Positions 46,795-55,792 of a stretch of DNA of 64,000 bases are shown one piece after another; the first letter of the stretch is position 1; every line of letters starts with the position of its first letter. The DNA is taken from positions 1 through 64,000 of the forward strand of contig NZ_LXNG01000005.1 in the NCBI RefSeq assembly GCF_001642575.1. Direction: 5' to 3'. The notes under the pieces are model-generated. The model was given only the letters and a program-made list of their open reading frames with translations, was not told the origin of the DNA and did no database searches. This stretch comes from Xanthomonas floridensis. GTDB taxonomy: Bacteria; Pseudomonadota; Gammaproteobacteria; Xanthomonadales; Xanthomonadaceae. A program made the translations under genes and the position numbers.

Positions 46795-47652
46795 TTACAT
46801 CACGCCCGGTAATACGGTCTGCAATGCGGCGTTCTCTGCGGCGCAGGCTGTTGCGGCAGCGGCAGGCAACGGCGTTGCGCGCGCGGCGTCGATCTCCTTG
46901 CGGGCCGCGGCCAGGTCTTTCTCGAACGCTGGATCGCCATGCAAGGCGGCAACGGTGGCCGCGCCCATGACGCGGCCCTGCAGGACATCGCTCTGCCAAT
47001 GCACGTTGCAGACCAGACGGCTGTCGCCGAAGGCACGGCCGCGTGCCAGCAATGCATCGCGCTGAGCCGGGGCGATTTCCGACAGGATCAATCCCCAGGC
47101 CCAGCCGATGGCGGTGTGGCCGGACGGATAGGAGCCGTTCTTGCGCAGGCTGGCGTCGTCGTCGGGCGTGCACATCGGCTGCGCGTTGCGCATGAACGGA
47201 CGCGGGCGCTGGAAGTGCGCCTTGGCGGCGCTGGTGCTGCTGCTGGCGTCGCGCATGCTGCGTTCGAGCAGGCGCAGCAGGTGCGGGGTGCTGGCCTGGT
47301 CGACCTGCACGCCGAGCGCGCAGCTGAAGTGGGTGGCGGCGGCGGGGAAGCTCAATGCGGCGTCCTGTGTGGCCAAGTTCCAGCGCGGTGTGTCGCGCAG
47401 CGCGAGCATGGCCTTGGCGACGGCTTCGTCGTTGGCGAGCGCGGCGCTGCTGTCCGCCGGTGGCGGTGGCACCAGGCGCAGGCTGTCGGGCAGCTGGTCT
47501 TTTTCAAGATAGCCGCGCGCATCGGTCGCGATCACCGAGCCTGCCGCCGCGGGCTTTTCCCGCGCGCTCAGCATGCCGCTGCCGAGCATCAGCGCGGCGA
47601 TGGCGATGCCGGTCAGCGTTCGACGATAAGGGCGAGCAATGCGATGGGACAT
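46795..47652 (-). CDS. Class A nonspecific acid phosphatase (PAP2 family), periplasmic
   Basis: 285 residues. A signal peptide is at about 1-32. The three phosphatase signature motifs are intact: K-x6-RP in KAHFQRPRP, PSGH in GSYPSGHTAIGW, and SR-x5-H-x3-D in SRLVCNVHWQSDVLQG. These enzymes release phosphate from organic esters in the periplasm. ATG 47652 (MSHRIARPY) has GAGGG upstream and is preferred over the ATG 24 bases further out. The gene is divergent from a TonB-dependent receptor; the shared promoter region has Pho-box-like repeats, which suggests induction by phosphate starvation. Confidence 0.93.
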   Translation of the reverse strand: MSHRIARPYRRTLTGIAIAALMLGSGMLSAREKPAAAGSVIATDARGYLEKDQLPDSLRLVPPPPADSSAALANDEAVAKAMLALRDTPRWNLATQDAALSFPAAATHFSCALGVQVDQASTPHLLRLLERSMRDASSSTSAAKAHFQRPRPFMRNAQPMCTPDDDASLRKNGSYPSGHTAIGWAWGLILSEIAPAQRDALLARGRAFGDSRLVCNVHWQSDVLQGRVMGAATVAALHGDPAFEKDLAAARKEIDAARATPLPAAAATACAAENAALQTVLPGVM

Positions 47653-47693
47653 GGACCAACCCTCAACAACGCGCATGGAAGAGCTCGCAGATT

Positions 47694-47711
47694 ACGACGT
47701 GCAGATGACAG
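47694..47711 (-). promoter_or_regulatory. Possible Pho box of the acid phosphatase gene
   Basis: CTGTCAT-CTGC-ACGTCGT on the minus strand: the first half is perfect, the second matches only GTC at the 11-base spacing. It lies about 50 bases before the phosphatase ATG. Confidence 0.35.
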
Positions 47712-47755
47712 CTGCATGCCGGCACGACGCAGCTGCGGCGCGGCATGCGCACCGA

Positions 47756-47773
47756 CTGTCGCGGCACTGTCAT
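47756..47773 (+). promoter_or_regulatory. Pho box upstream of the TonB-dependent receptor
   Basis: CTGTCGC-GGCA-CTGTCAT: two CTGTC half-sites exactly 11 bases apart, the PhoB geometry, with a perfect second heptamer. Further weak copies fall on the same 11-base register at 47778 and 47800 (CTGTCGC), hinting at tandem PhoB binding. The central four bases are GC-rich, unlike the E. coli consensus. Confidence 0.6.
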
Positions 47774-47846
47774 CTGCTCGTCGCATCGACGCAAGACAGC
47801 TGTCGCACGCTTGCCGCCATCTTTTGACTCGTCCCCCACGCCTCCC

Positions 47847-50162
47847 ATGCCCAAGACTCATCTCCTCAGTGCTGCCGTGCTCACCGCGCTCGTGTTGTCG
47901 CCGGCCGTGCAGGCGGCCGATACACCGGCCGACGGATCGGCCGATGTCTCCGCCGCCGCGGACACCGTGCAGCAGCTCGATGCGGTGTCGGTGATCGGCC
48001 AGGGCGAAACGCGCCAGGTGCAGCGCATCACCCAGCAGGACATTCCGGTGCTGCCGCCAGGCACCAGCATCCAGAAGCTGCTCAACCGCATGCCGGGCGT
48101 CAACGTGCAATCCAACGATGCCTTCGGCGCCAACGAAGAGTCGCAGACGATCAGCCTGCGCGGCTTCAACGGTACGCGCCTGGGCTATACGCTTGACGGT
48201 CTGCCGTTGGGCGACAACGCCTACGGCAACTACAACGGCCTCAACATCAGCCGCGCATTGATCGCAGAAAACTTTGGTGGCGTGGAGCTGGCCTCGGGCA
48301 TCGGTGCGTTGGGCACCGCGTCCACCAGCAACCTGGGTGGCACGATCCAGTATTACTCGGCCGATCCGTCCAGCGTGTTCGGTGGGCAGGTGTCGCAGAC
48401 CGTGGGTTCGGACGCCAACCGCCGCACCTTCCTGCGCGTGGACACCGGCGATTACAACGGCTTTTCGGCGTACCTGTCCGGCATCAATGCAGAAGCGGAC
48501 ATGTGGGCGCGCCCGGAATCGCCGACCACCACGCGGCAGTTCAACGCCAAGGGCGTGTACCAGTTCGACGGCGGCAAGCTGACCGCCTTTGCCGATACGT
48601 CGCGCACCTCGCAGGCGGACTATTCCTATCTGTCCAAGAGCGGCATGGCGCGCGGCCTGGGCTGGGACTGGAACCTGTATGCGCCGGACTGGAACCGCGC
48701 CCTCGCAGCGGCGTACTGCGCGCCGGCCACACGCAATGCGGCGCGCTGCGGCTTCAGTGGCGGCGTGGACAACATCGACGATGCGTACTACCAGAGCCGC
48801 GCGCTGCGCGACGACGACCTGTTCTACGTGGCCGGCGACTTCCAGCCCAACGACGCGATCAGCCTGCACACCCAGGTCTATCACCACGAAAACAAGGGCC
48901 AGGGCCACTGGTGGTCGCCGGGCCAGGCCTCCAATCCGGGTACGCCGCAGGCACTGCCGATCTCCATCCGCAGCACCAACTACTGGATCAATCGTACCGG
49001 CGGCATCGCCTCGCTGGGCTGGGACCTGGGCCCGCATCATCTGGAAGCCGGCCTGTGGTACGAGCGCAACCACCACGATGTGGAGCGCAACTTCTACTGG
49101 ATCGATGGCCCGGTCAGCGACGACAAGTTCCTGCAGAATCCCGATCGCCGGCTGTTCTCGCAGAACTACATCATCACCACGCGGCAGTTCTACGTGCAGG
49201 GCAACTTCAAGTTCCTGGACGAGCGCCTGAGCCTGGACCTGGGCATCAAGAGCCCCAGCACCGAAATGACCGCGCGCGAGACGCCGGGCGTGGCGGTGGA
49301 AGCACCGGTGGCGACCGGCTCGCTCAAGGCCAGCGAATCGGTGTTGCCGCAGATCGGGCTGGGCTATCGCATCGCCGAGGGCCAGGAAGTGTTTGCCTCG
49401 TACGCGGAGAATATCGCCGCGTTCCAGGGCGGCGGTGCCGGTGGCCCGTTGCTGGTGACGCAGGCGTCGTTCGATGCCAGCGTGGGCGCGCTGGAACCGG
49501 AAAAGTCGCGCACGCTGGAAGCCGGTTACCGCTTCGTGCGTGACCGCTTCGAGGCCTCGCTGGTCGGCTACGACGTGACCTTCGATAACCGCCTGCTCTC
49601 GCTCAACCCCTGCGCCAGCATCCAGCAGGGCACCACGCCGGCCTGCACCACGCGCTTCTTCAACGTGGGCTCGGTGAGCAGCCGCGGCGGCGAGCTGACG
49701 GTGATCTGGAAGCCGACCAGCTACCTGCAGTGGTACAACTCGGCTTCGATCAACCGTTCCACCTACGACGACAACTACGTGCAGAACGGCGTGGTGATTC
49801 CCACCGCCGGCAAGTACACGGTAGACACGCCCAAGCGCATGTTGGCCAGCGAAATCGCCTTCAACTACGCAGGCTGGAACGTCAACCTGCGCGGCAAGTA
49901 CACCGGTGAGCGCTTCTACACCTACACCAACGACCAGGGCTTTGGCGGCTACACCTCGTTCGACGCCGGTGCCGGCTATGAATTCGGCCAGGTCGGCGTG
50001 CTGCAGGCGCTCAAGCTCTCGCTCAACGTCACCAACCTGACCGACAAGCGCTACGCCTCCAACCTCACCGCGTTCGCCAACAGCGATCCGAATGGACGGC
50101 AGTTGGCCTTCCACGCCAGCGCGCCGCGGCAGGTGTTTTTGACCTTGGACGCCAAGTTCTGA
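47847..50162 (+). CDS. TonB-dependent outer-membrane receptor, probably phosphate-regulated
   Basis: 771 residues. Signal peptide about 1-23 (PAVQA). A plug domain includes a TonB-box-like DAVSVIGQ and GTSIQKLLNRMPGVNVQS, SLRGFNGTR, and LASGIGALG-type motifs. The barrel follows, ending in Phe (FLTLDAKF). It imports a scarce solute with energy from TonB. The divergent acid phosphatase, the following glycerophosphodiesterase and the Pho box suggest a phosphorylated organic substrate, but the ligand is not readable. A GGGAATT array begins 4 bases after its stop. Confidence 0.92.
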   Translation: MPKTHLLSAAVLTALVLSPAVQAADTPADGSADVSAAADTVQQLDAVSVIGQGETRQVQRITQQDIPVLPPGTSIQKLLNRMPGVNVQSNDAFGANEESQTISLRGFNGTRLGYTLDGLPLGDNAYGNYNGLNISRALIAENFGGVELASGIGALGTASTSNLGGTIQYYSADPSSVFGGQVSQTVGSDANRRTFLRVDTGDYNGFSAYLSGINAEADMWARPESPTTTRQFNAKGVYQFDGGKLTAFADTSRTSQADYSYLSKSGMARGLGWDWNLYAPDWNRALAAAYCAPATRNAARCGFSGGVDNIDDAYYQSRALRDDDLFYVAGDFQPNDAISLHTQVYHHENKGQGHWWSPGQASNPGTPQALPISIRSTNYWINRTGGIASLGWDLGPHHLEAGLWYERNHHDVERNFYWIDGPVSDDKFLQNPDRRLFSQNYIITTRQFYVQGNFKFLDERLSLDLGIKSPSTEMTARETPGVAVEAPVATGSLKASESVLPQIGLGYRIAEGQEVFASYAENIAAFQGGGAGGPLLVTQASFDASVGALEPEKSRTLEAGYRFVRDRFEASLVGYDVTFDNRLLSLNPCASIQQGTTPACTTRFFNVGSVSSRGGELTVIWKPTSYLQWYNSASINRSTYDDNYVQNGVVIPTAGKYTVDTPKRMLASEIAFNYAGWNVNLRGKYTGERFYTYTNDQGFGGYTSFDAGAGYEFGQVGVLQALKLSLNVTNLTDKRYASNLTAFANSDPNGRQLAFHASAPRQVFLTLDAKF

Positions 50163-50166
50163 GGAC

Positions 50167-50215
50167 GGGAATTGGGAATTGGGAATTGGGAATTGGGAAT
50201 TGGGAATTGGGAATC
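50167..50215 (+). repeat. Heptad array GGGAATT x6 plus GGGAATC after the receptor stop codon
   Basis: Seven perfectly phased heptads start 4 bases after the TGA and extend in the direction of transcription. The unit is nearly the same as the eight-copy array after alx. Confidence 0.95.
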
Positions 50216-50424
50216 GCAAGAGCGGGTTTTGCTGTTGCTCTCTGAGGTCTGATTTCCGAGGTCCGTCGATGCGGGACCGGCTAGAGTGGTCAATAAGACG
50301 TCACCAGTGGTTGTCGGGCAGGTGCGGGCGCGGGATGGACAGTCGTGCCTCCTGCGTGGCTCATCGGCCACGCCGACTTGGTGGCCAGCGTCGATTCGGT
50401 AGCTGTTTTTCGTTGGAGAGAGGC

Positions 50425-51525
50425 ATGATGCAGTTCGGGCGTATCTGGCTGGTGGGAGCGATGATGGTTGGCATGAGCGTGCCCGCATTGGCAGAGGCGC
50501 CGTTGGCCAAGACGGTGCAGATCTTTGCGCACCGTGGCGCCAGTGCGTTGCGGCCGGAACATACCTTGGCCTCCTACGCCAAAGCCATTGTCGATGGCGC
50601 GGATTTTGTCGAGCCGGATCTGGTGTCCACCAAGGATGGTGTGCTGGTGGCGCGTCACGAGAACGAGATCGGTGGCACCACCGATGTGGCCAACCATCCG
50701 GAGTTCGCCGCACGCAAGACGCGCAAGACCATCGATGGCCAGGCAATGGATGGCTGGTTCACCGAGGACTTCACGTTGGCCGAATTGAAGACCCTGCGCG
50801 CACGCGAGCGATTGCCGCAGTTGCGTGGCACGCGCTGGGACGGGCAGTTTCAGATCGTGACCTTCGACGAGATCATCGATTTCGTCGCGGCAGAATCGGC
50901 AGCGACCGGGCGCACGATCGGGCTGATTCCGGAGATCAAGCATCCGAGCTATTTCAGTGCGCTGGGCTTGCCGATGGAAGACAAGGTTTTGGCCACCTTG
51001 CAGGCGCATGCATACACACGTATCGCACCGGTGGTGATCCAGTCGTTCGAGACCGGCAACCTGCGCTACCTGCGCGGCAAGATCGGGCGGCAAGGCAACA
51101 TCCGTCTGCTGCAGTTGCTCGGTGGAGCGCAGATGCCGCTGCCGGATGCAGGCAAGGGCGATGCGCCGGGGACATATGCGGACCTGATGACCCCCGCGGG
51201 GCTCAAGCAGGTGGCCACCTACGCCGATGCGATCGGGCCGGACATTCGCGCCATCATTCCGCTGGACACGCAGCAGCGCCTGGGCCAGCCCACCAGCCTG
51301 GTGCGCGATGCGCACGCGGTCGGGTTGCAGGTGCAGCCGTATACGTTCCGGCCTGAAAACTATTTTTTGGCCGCCGATCACCGCAGCGGCGACGCGCCGA
51401 CCGCACGCAACGAGGCCGGTGCGCTGGCGGAATTGAAACGGTATCTGGCTACCGGCATCGATGCCTTCTTCGCCGATGATCCGGGCCTGGCGCGGCGTGC
51501 ATTGAGCGGGCCAGCATCGCGCTAG
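50425..51525 (+). CDS. glpQ: Glycerophosphodiester phosphodiesterase, periplasmic
   Basis: 366 residues. A signal peptide is at about 1-25 (MSVPALAEA). GDPD motifs follow: FAHRGASALRPEHTLASY, EPDLVSTKDGVLVARHE and PEIKHPS, which supply the catalytic His pair and Ca-binding acids, and a late TGIDAFFADDP. It splits glycerophosphodiesters into glycerol 3-phosphate and alcohol. GGAGAGAGG directly precedes two consecutive ATGs (50425 and 50428); the first is used. It follows the receptor by 263 bases containing the heptad array, so it may have its own promoter. No Pho box was found here. Confidence 0.93.
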   Translation: MMQFGRIWLVGAMMVGMSVPALAEAPLAKTVQIFAHRGASALRPEHTLASYAKAIVDGADFVEPDLVSTKDGVLVARHENEIGGTTDVANHPEFAARKTRKTIDGQAMDGWFTEDFTLAELKTLRARERLPQLRGTRWDGQFQIVTFDEIIDFVAAESAATGRTIGLIPEIKHPSYFSALGLPMEDKVLATLQAHAYTRIAPVVIQSFETGNLRYLRGKIGRQGNIRLLQLLGGAQMPLPDAGKGDAPGTYADLMTPAGLKQVATYADAIGPDIRAIIPLDTQQRLGQPTSLVRDAHAVGLQVQPYTFRPENYFLAADHRSGDAPTARNEAGALAELKRYLATGIDAFFADDPGLARRALSGPASR

Positions 51526-51918
51526 GCAATGTTTTGGTAGGAGCACGCCCGAGCGCGACGGGACGTTGCCAGTGAGCTTCAGCGCGCAGGCGAGCGTACG
51601 CGGTACGGTGACACCGGCCCGATGGCGATGCACCAGCTCACATTCGTTGCAGTGTCCCAAGCGCTCCCGATCACGGCATCACCGGTAATGCGTCATCGTC
51701 TGGGCACGCCGCCATGCAACGCGGCATGACGGCATCGATGGGCCTGATCTTCGCCTGAAGAGAGTGACTGTGCCGGGCGATCACGCGCGCGAACATATGA
51801 CACCGCGTCGATAAGAACGTGCGCGCGCGTGGCTGGGCATCCAGGTAATGCCCTGTCGCGCGCAGGCACGCTCCCACGGAAAACCCAGGGCCGTCTCGGG
51901 CTTCGCTGCACGCGGGAA
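51526..51918. other. Convergent gap between glpQ and the second rhomboid
   Basis: 393 bases between two convergent genes. No gene, array or clear terminator hairpin with T-run was seen. Confidence 0.5.
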
Positions 51919-52704
51919 CTAACTGCCCGGTGGCCGTTCGCGCGGCGGGAAGTGCAGCACCACGTTTTCCGAGCCATCGTCCTGGCGCTGCCACAGCACC
52001 GGCACCTGACGCGGTGGCGGTGGCTCCAGCATCGCGTGTTCGGAGTTGCTCACCTCCCAGGCAGCGTCTTCGTCCTCGTCTTCCCAGCTATAGCGCGGCC
52101 TGGCCTGCTGTGGGTCGCGCAGGCGCAGCAGCAGGGCGGCGATCAGGCCGGCCACTGCGCCGCCCAGATGCGATTGCCAGGACACGCCGGCTTCATGCGG
52201 CAGGATGGTCATCAGCATGCCGCCATAGAACAGGAAGGCGATCATGCTGGTGGCGATCGCCGGGCGGTCGCGGCGCAGCAGGCCCAGCACGAACACCAGG
52301 AACATCAGCCCGTGGGTGATGCCGCTGGCGCCCAGGTGGCGGCTGCCAGGTTCGCCCAACAACCACGCTCCCAATCCCGAGCCCAGCCACAGCAACGGCA
52401 GCGACATGGCGGTGGCGCGCGGATACACGCTGCCGGCCAGCGTGCCCAGGATCAGCAGCGCGGCCGCATTGGCGCCCAGATGCGCGAGCGAGCCGTGCAG
52501 CAGCGGAGCGGTAAGGATGCCGATCAGCCCGTCGGCCTGCAGCGGCGCCACCGCCCAGGCGCGCCAGTCGAACATGCCTTGCGCGGTAAATACCGCCACC
52601 AGCAGCAACACGGCAGCCAGGCTGATGTTGAAGGCACGCAGCACCCGCGAGCGGTCCAGGCGGCTCTGGGTGGCGGGGTCGGAGGCGAGGGAATGCGTTG
52701 TCAT
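51919..52704 (-). CDS. Second rhomboid-family intramembrane protease
   Basis: 261 residues with about six membrane helices. The catalytic Ser is in HLGASGITHG and the His in SWQSHLGGAVAG; LLHGSLAHLGANAAALLILG replaces the usual His-Asn loop. An acidic cytosolic tail (SWEDEDEDAAWE) and a Pro-rich end follow the last helix, which the first rhomboid (15456-16148) lacks. Start 52704 (MTTHSL) is taken as the first Met ahead of helix 1; the frame is open further upstream without a ribosome site. It stands alone between convergent glpQ and the heptad-repeat region. Confidence 0.88.
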   Translation of the reverse strand: MTTHSLASDPATQSRLDRSRVLRAFNISLAAVLLLVAVFTAQGMFDWRAWAVAPLQADGLIGILTAPLLHGSLAHLGANAAALLILGTLAGSVYPRATAMSLPLLWLGSGLGAWLLGEPGSRHLGASGITHGLMFLVFVLGLLRRDRPAIATSMIAFLFYGGMLMTILPHEAGVSWQSHLGGAVAGLIAALLLRLRDPQQARPRYSWEDEDEDAAWEVSNSEHAMLEPPPPRQVPVLWQRQDDGSENVVLHFPPRERPPGS

Positions 52705-53095
52705 GCATTCACGGATGGCGGCGTGGTTTTGCCTTTGCAAGCCCCGTTTGCGCGGGATAACCAGATCCGGCGGCGGGATAATCCTGCTGCCCGCCGGGCC
52801 GATACGAAGCCCGGCAGGCAGGCCGCGGCAGCAACGCATTCACCGCAGTTGGGGTGGCAACCCGGGCGCAGCACCGAGGTTCCGGTATCGCCTGTGGTGC
52901 GCTGCAGCCCAGCCGAGCAGTAGGCGGCGTAGCAAACGATCAAGGCTGAAGACCCCGACCGGGCTCAGTGGCAAGAGACCAAGCCAAAACCGCGGCATCC
53001 CTTGCACCACCACTTACAGCCAAGCACAACTCCGATTCCCGATTCCCGATTCCCGATTCCCGATTCCCGATTCCCGATTCCCGATTCCCGGCCGG
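52705..53095. other. Gap between the rhomboid and alx, with heptad array
   Basis: 391 bases: the promoter region of the rhomboid gene (minus strand) on the left and the GATTCCC array (53034-53089) directly after the alx stop on the right. No other gene is supported. Confidence 0.55.
53034..53089 (-). repeat. Heptad array, 8 copies of GGGAATC after the alx stop codon
   Basis: Eight perfect copies (GATTCCC on the plus strand, GGGAATC on the coding strand of alx) start 6 bases after the alx stop. The orientation relative to the gene is the same as in the array after the TonB-dependent receptor. Confidence 0.95.
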
Positions 53096-54052
53096 TCAGT
53101 GCCCGGCCGGCTTGGGCGGGCGCAGCAGGCTCAGCACGATGGTGGCAACCAGGATCGCCACCACCACGCCCAGCGAGACCAGCACCGGAATCTTGTACAG
53201 ATCGATGATCATCATTTTGGTGCCGATGAACACCAGGATCACCGCCAGGCCATAGGGCAGCAGGTGGAAGCGGTCGGCCATGCCGGCCAGCAGGAAGAAC
53301 ATCGCGCGCAGGCCCAGCACCGCGAACACGTTGGAGGTGAGCACGATGAACGGGTCGGTGGTGATCGCGAAGATCGCCGGGATGCTGTCCACCGCGAAGA
53401 TCACGTCGATCACCGCGATCAGGATCAGCACCACGAACAGCGGCGTGAACCAGCGTTTGCCGTCCTTGATCACGCTGAGCAGGTTGCCGTGGTACTGCGG
53501 GCTCAGGCGCAGGTGGCCACGCATCCAGCGCAGCACCGGGTTGGCTTCCAGGTCCGGTTCCTTGCCGGCGGAGAACCACATCTTGATGCCGGTCAGCAGC
53601 AGGAACGCGCCGAACACGTACAGCAGCCAATGGAACTTGGCCAGCAGCATCGAGCCGGCGAAGATCATGATCGCGCGCAGGACAATGGCGCCCAGCACGC
53701 CGATGATCAGCACGCGCTGGCGCTGTTCCTCGGGCACGCCGAAGTAGGTCATCACCATCAGGAACACGAAGATGTTGTCGACCGCCAGCGATTTTTCGAC
53801 CAGGTAGCCGGTGAGGAACTGCAGCCCGATCTGGTCGGCCTGCGCATCGCCCACGCTGCCCTGCAGGTACCACCACAGCCCGGCGTTGAAGGCCAGCGCC
53901 AGCAGCACCCAACCGATGCTCCACCAGGTGGCTTCCTTGAAGGTCACCTTGTGGGCGCCGCCGTGGCGCATCAGCACCAGATCGATCAGCAGCGCGGCGA
54001 TCACCACGACCCCGAAACCGCCCCATAACCAGACATTGCCAATGGTTTGCAT
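53096..54052 (-). CDS. alx: Alx/TerC-family membrane protein, manganese exporter
   Basis: 318 residues with about nine membrane helices. TerC signatures are FLTGYLVEKSLAVDNIFVFLM and LIAVIDVIFAVDSIPAIFAIT, the conserved acids being the proposed metal site. It is collinear with E. coli Alx (321 residues), which exports or tunes cytosolic Mn2+. ATG 54052 (MQTIGNVWLW) has only a weak GGGA upstream. A yybP-ykoY manganese riboswitch precedes it, which supports the manganese role and predicts activation by Mn2+ (and alkaline pH, as in E. coli). Confidence 0.93.
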   Translation of the reverse strand: MQTIGNVWLWGGFGVVVIAALLIDLVLMRHGGAHKVTFKEATWWSIGWVLLALAFNAGLWWYLQGSVGDAQADQIGLQFLTGYLVEKSLAVDNIFVFLMVMTYFGVPEEQRQRVLIIGVLGAIVLRAIMIFAGSMLLAKFHWLLYVFGAFLLLTGIKMWFSAGKEPDLEANPVLRWMRGHLRLSPQYHGNLLSVIKDGKRWFTPLFVVLILIAVIDVIFAVDSIPAIFAITTDPFIVLTSNVFAVLGLRAMFFLLAGMADRFHLLPYGLAVILVFIGTKMMIIDLYKIPVLVSLGVVVAILVATIVLSLLRPPKPAGH

Positions 54053-54136
54053 AAAAGAATCCCGAAAAGTGAAACGACCTGGACAGCCGGTTGGGCTGAG
54101 GCCTTGTGACACGGAAATCGTGGATTCCGGGTGACG

Positions 54137-54262
54137 GACCTTCGCCTGCGCGGCGAAGGTCTCGCTCGCAGCCGGCTGGGCCGGCTGCCGTTGCACCGGA
54201 GCGCCTGATGCCAGGACTCGGAATGACGGCGACAACGCTGGGAGCTACTCCCCTTCTGGCGC
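54137..54262 (-). ncRNA. yybP-ykoY (manganese) riboswitch in the alx leader
   Basis: On the minus strand the leader has AGAAGGGGAGTAGCTCCC (about 54257-54240), a CCGTCATTCCGAG segment, and GCGAGCGAGACC (54169-54158), then a perfect hairpin GACCTTCGCC/GGCGAAGGTC (54137-54161). GGGGAGUAG and the downstream G-C-x-AGCGAGACC-type block are the two hallmark elements of the yybP-ykoY family, which binds Mn2+ and controls alx/mntP genes. The final hairpin probably belongs to the expression platform, about 85 bases before the ATG. Confidence 0.85.
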
Positions 54263-54315
54263 CGATTCTGCGGGCAGGGGCCAGGCACGTCAATCCAGCC
54301 GGATACAATAGGTGA

Positions 54316-55482
54316 ATGAATACTCCTGTCCCCGTCGTCCGACTCAAGAATGCGTGGCGCTCCAGCCACCCGTGGATCTTCCAGAAGCTGGTGGAAAAGC
54401 CCGCCGCCAAGCCCAAGCCCGGCACCATCGTCGATGTGGTCGGCGTGGATGGGGAATGGATCGGCCGCGGCTTCTACAACGGCCACTCGCGCATCGCCGT
54501 GCGCATCCTGGAAACCGACCAGGCGGTGCCGGTGGATGCGGGCTGGTTCTCGCGCAAGATCGCCGCCGCAGTGAGCCTGCGCCGGGACTGGCTCAAGCTC
54601 GACGGAGTGTCCGACGCCTGGCGCGTGGTGCATAGCGAAGGCGACGGCCTGTCCGGCCTGGTGGTGGACCGCTACGGCGACCTGGTGGTGGTGGAGTTCT
54701 TCGCCGCCGGCATGTTCCGCCACCGCGAATGGATCTACGAGGCGCTGCGCGAGCAGTTCCCGGGCTGCCGCTTCCACAGCTTTGCCGACGAGCACGTGCA
54801 GAAGCAGGAAAGCTTCGACTTCCACAGCAACACCACCACCGAAGCGGCGGTGATCACCGAGCATGGCATCAAGTTCCGCGCCGACCCGGCCGGCGCGCAC
54901 AAGACCGGCTTCTTTGCCGATCAGCGCGACAACCGCCAGTGGCTGAGCGAGCAGGTGGACGGCAAGACCGTGCTGGACCTGTGCTGCAACACCGGCGGAT
55001 TTGCGGTGTACGCGGCCGCGCGCGGTGCGGCCGAGGTGCTGGGCGTGGATATCGACGAAGACGTCATCGCCATCGCCAAGGGCAACGCCAAGCTCAACAA
55101 CGTGCGGCCCAAGTTCGTGCAGGCCGACATCTTTCCGTGGCTGCGCGATGCGGCCAATCGCGGCGAACAGTTCGATGTGGTGATCCTGGACCCGGCCAAG
55201 ATGACCCGCGACCGCGAGCAGGTGATCCCGGCGCTGAAGAAGTACCTGGACATGAACAAGCTGGCCCTGGGCGTGGTCAAGCCAGGCGGCCTGTTTGCCA
55301 CCTTCTCGTGCACCGGCCTGGTGGCCGAGCAGGAGTTTCTGGACATGCTGCGGCGCGCCTCGTATTTCTCCGGCCGCACCATCCAGATCCTGAAGGTGGC
55401 CGGCGCCGGCCCCGATCATCCGTTCATGGCGCACGTGCAGGAATCGCGCTACCTCAAGGCGGTGTTCTGCCGCGTGGTGTGA
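54316..55482 (+). CDS. rlmI: RlmI-like 23S rRNA cytosine C5-methyltransferase
   Basis: 388 residues. An N-terminal PUA domain (about 3-75, LKNAWRSSHPWIF and RGFYNGHSRIAVRIL) is followed by the EEHGL-type linker and a SAM-dependent Rossmann domain with VLDLCCNTGGFAVYAAARGA and VILDPAKM. FSCTG near the end is the catalytic-loop cysteine. RlmI methylates C1962 of 23S rRNA in E. coli; this protein has the same architecture and length. Its ATG 54316 is divergent from the alx leader. It has no ribosome site of note. Confidence 0.92.
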   Translation: MNTPVPVVRLKNAWRSSHPWIFQKLVEKPAAKPKPGTIVDVVGVDGEWIGRGFYNGHSRIAVRILETDQAVPVDAGWFSRKIAAAVSLRRDWLKLDGVSDAWRVVHSEGDGLSGLVVDRYGDLVVVEFFAAGMFRHREWIYEALREQFPGCRFHSFADEHVQKQESFDFHSNTTTEAAVITEHGIKFRADPAGAHKTGFFADQRDNRQWLSEQVDGKTVLDLCCNTGGFAVYAAARGAAEVLGVDIDEDVIAIAKGNAKLNNVRPKFVQADIFPWLRDAANRGEQFDVVILDPAKMTRDREQVIPALKKYLDMNKLALGVVKPGGLFATFSCTGLVAEQEFLDMLRRASYFSGRTIQILKVAGAGPDHPFMAHVQESRYLKAVFCRVV

Positions 55483-55792
55483 TGGCGGTGGCCATGAGGC
55501 AGCGGGCGATGCGTAACGCCCGCTGCGTGCTTGTGCAGGTCAAAGGGCATTGCAGGCGTGGCCGGCACGATGACGCCACACGTGGCGACGCCGGCTGTCG
55601 GCAAGCGGTGCAGGGCGGGCACTGGCAAGTAGCTGCCGCATCGCCTGGCGTGCGAGGGTGCATGCAGCACAGATGACGCGATGCGACCTTCGTCATCGTG
55701 CGACAGGCGTAACCCGTGCGCGACGGCAATGGTGGATCGCAGCGCGCTGCAGCCGGGATTCAAGCTAGACATTTACTGGGGAGCGGCAGCCG
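55483..55792. other. Gap between rlmI and a small membrane-protein gene
   Basis: 310 bases without a convincing gene; short open frames on the minus strand have no start signal. Possible promoter for the small membrane protein in the last 60 bases. Confidence 0.5.

Noticed and set aside
47613..50219. An 868-codon minus-strand frame opposite the TonB-dependent receptor
   Set aside because: Antisense shadow of a receptor with a signal peptide, plug and terminal Phe; it starts within the heptad array.
53034..53089. Regular repeats that might be taken for a CRISPR array
   Set aside because: The 7-base units are joined directly, without spacers, and no cas genes are present.
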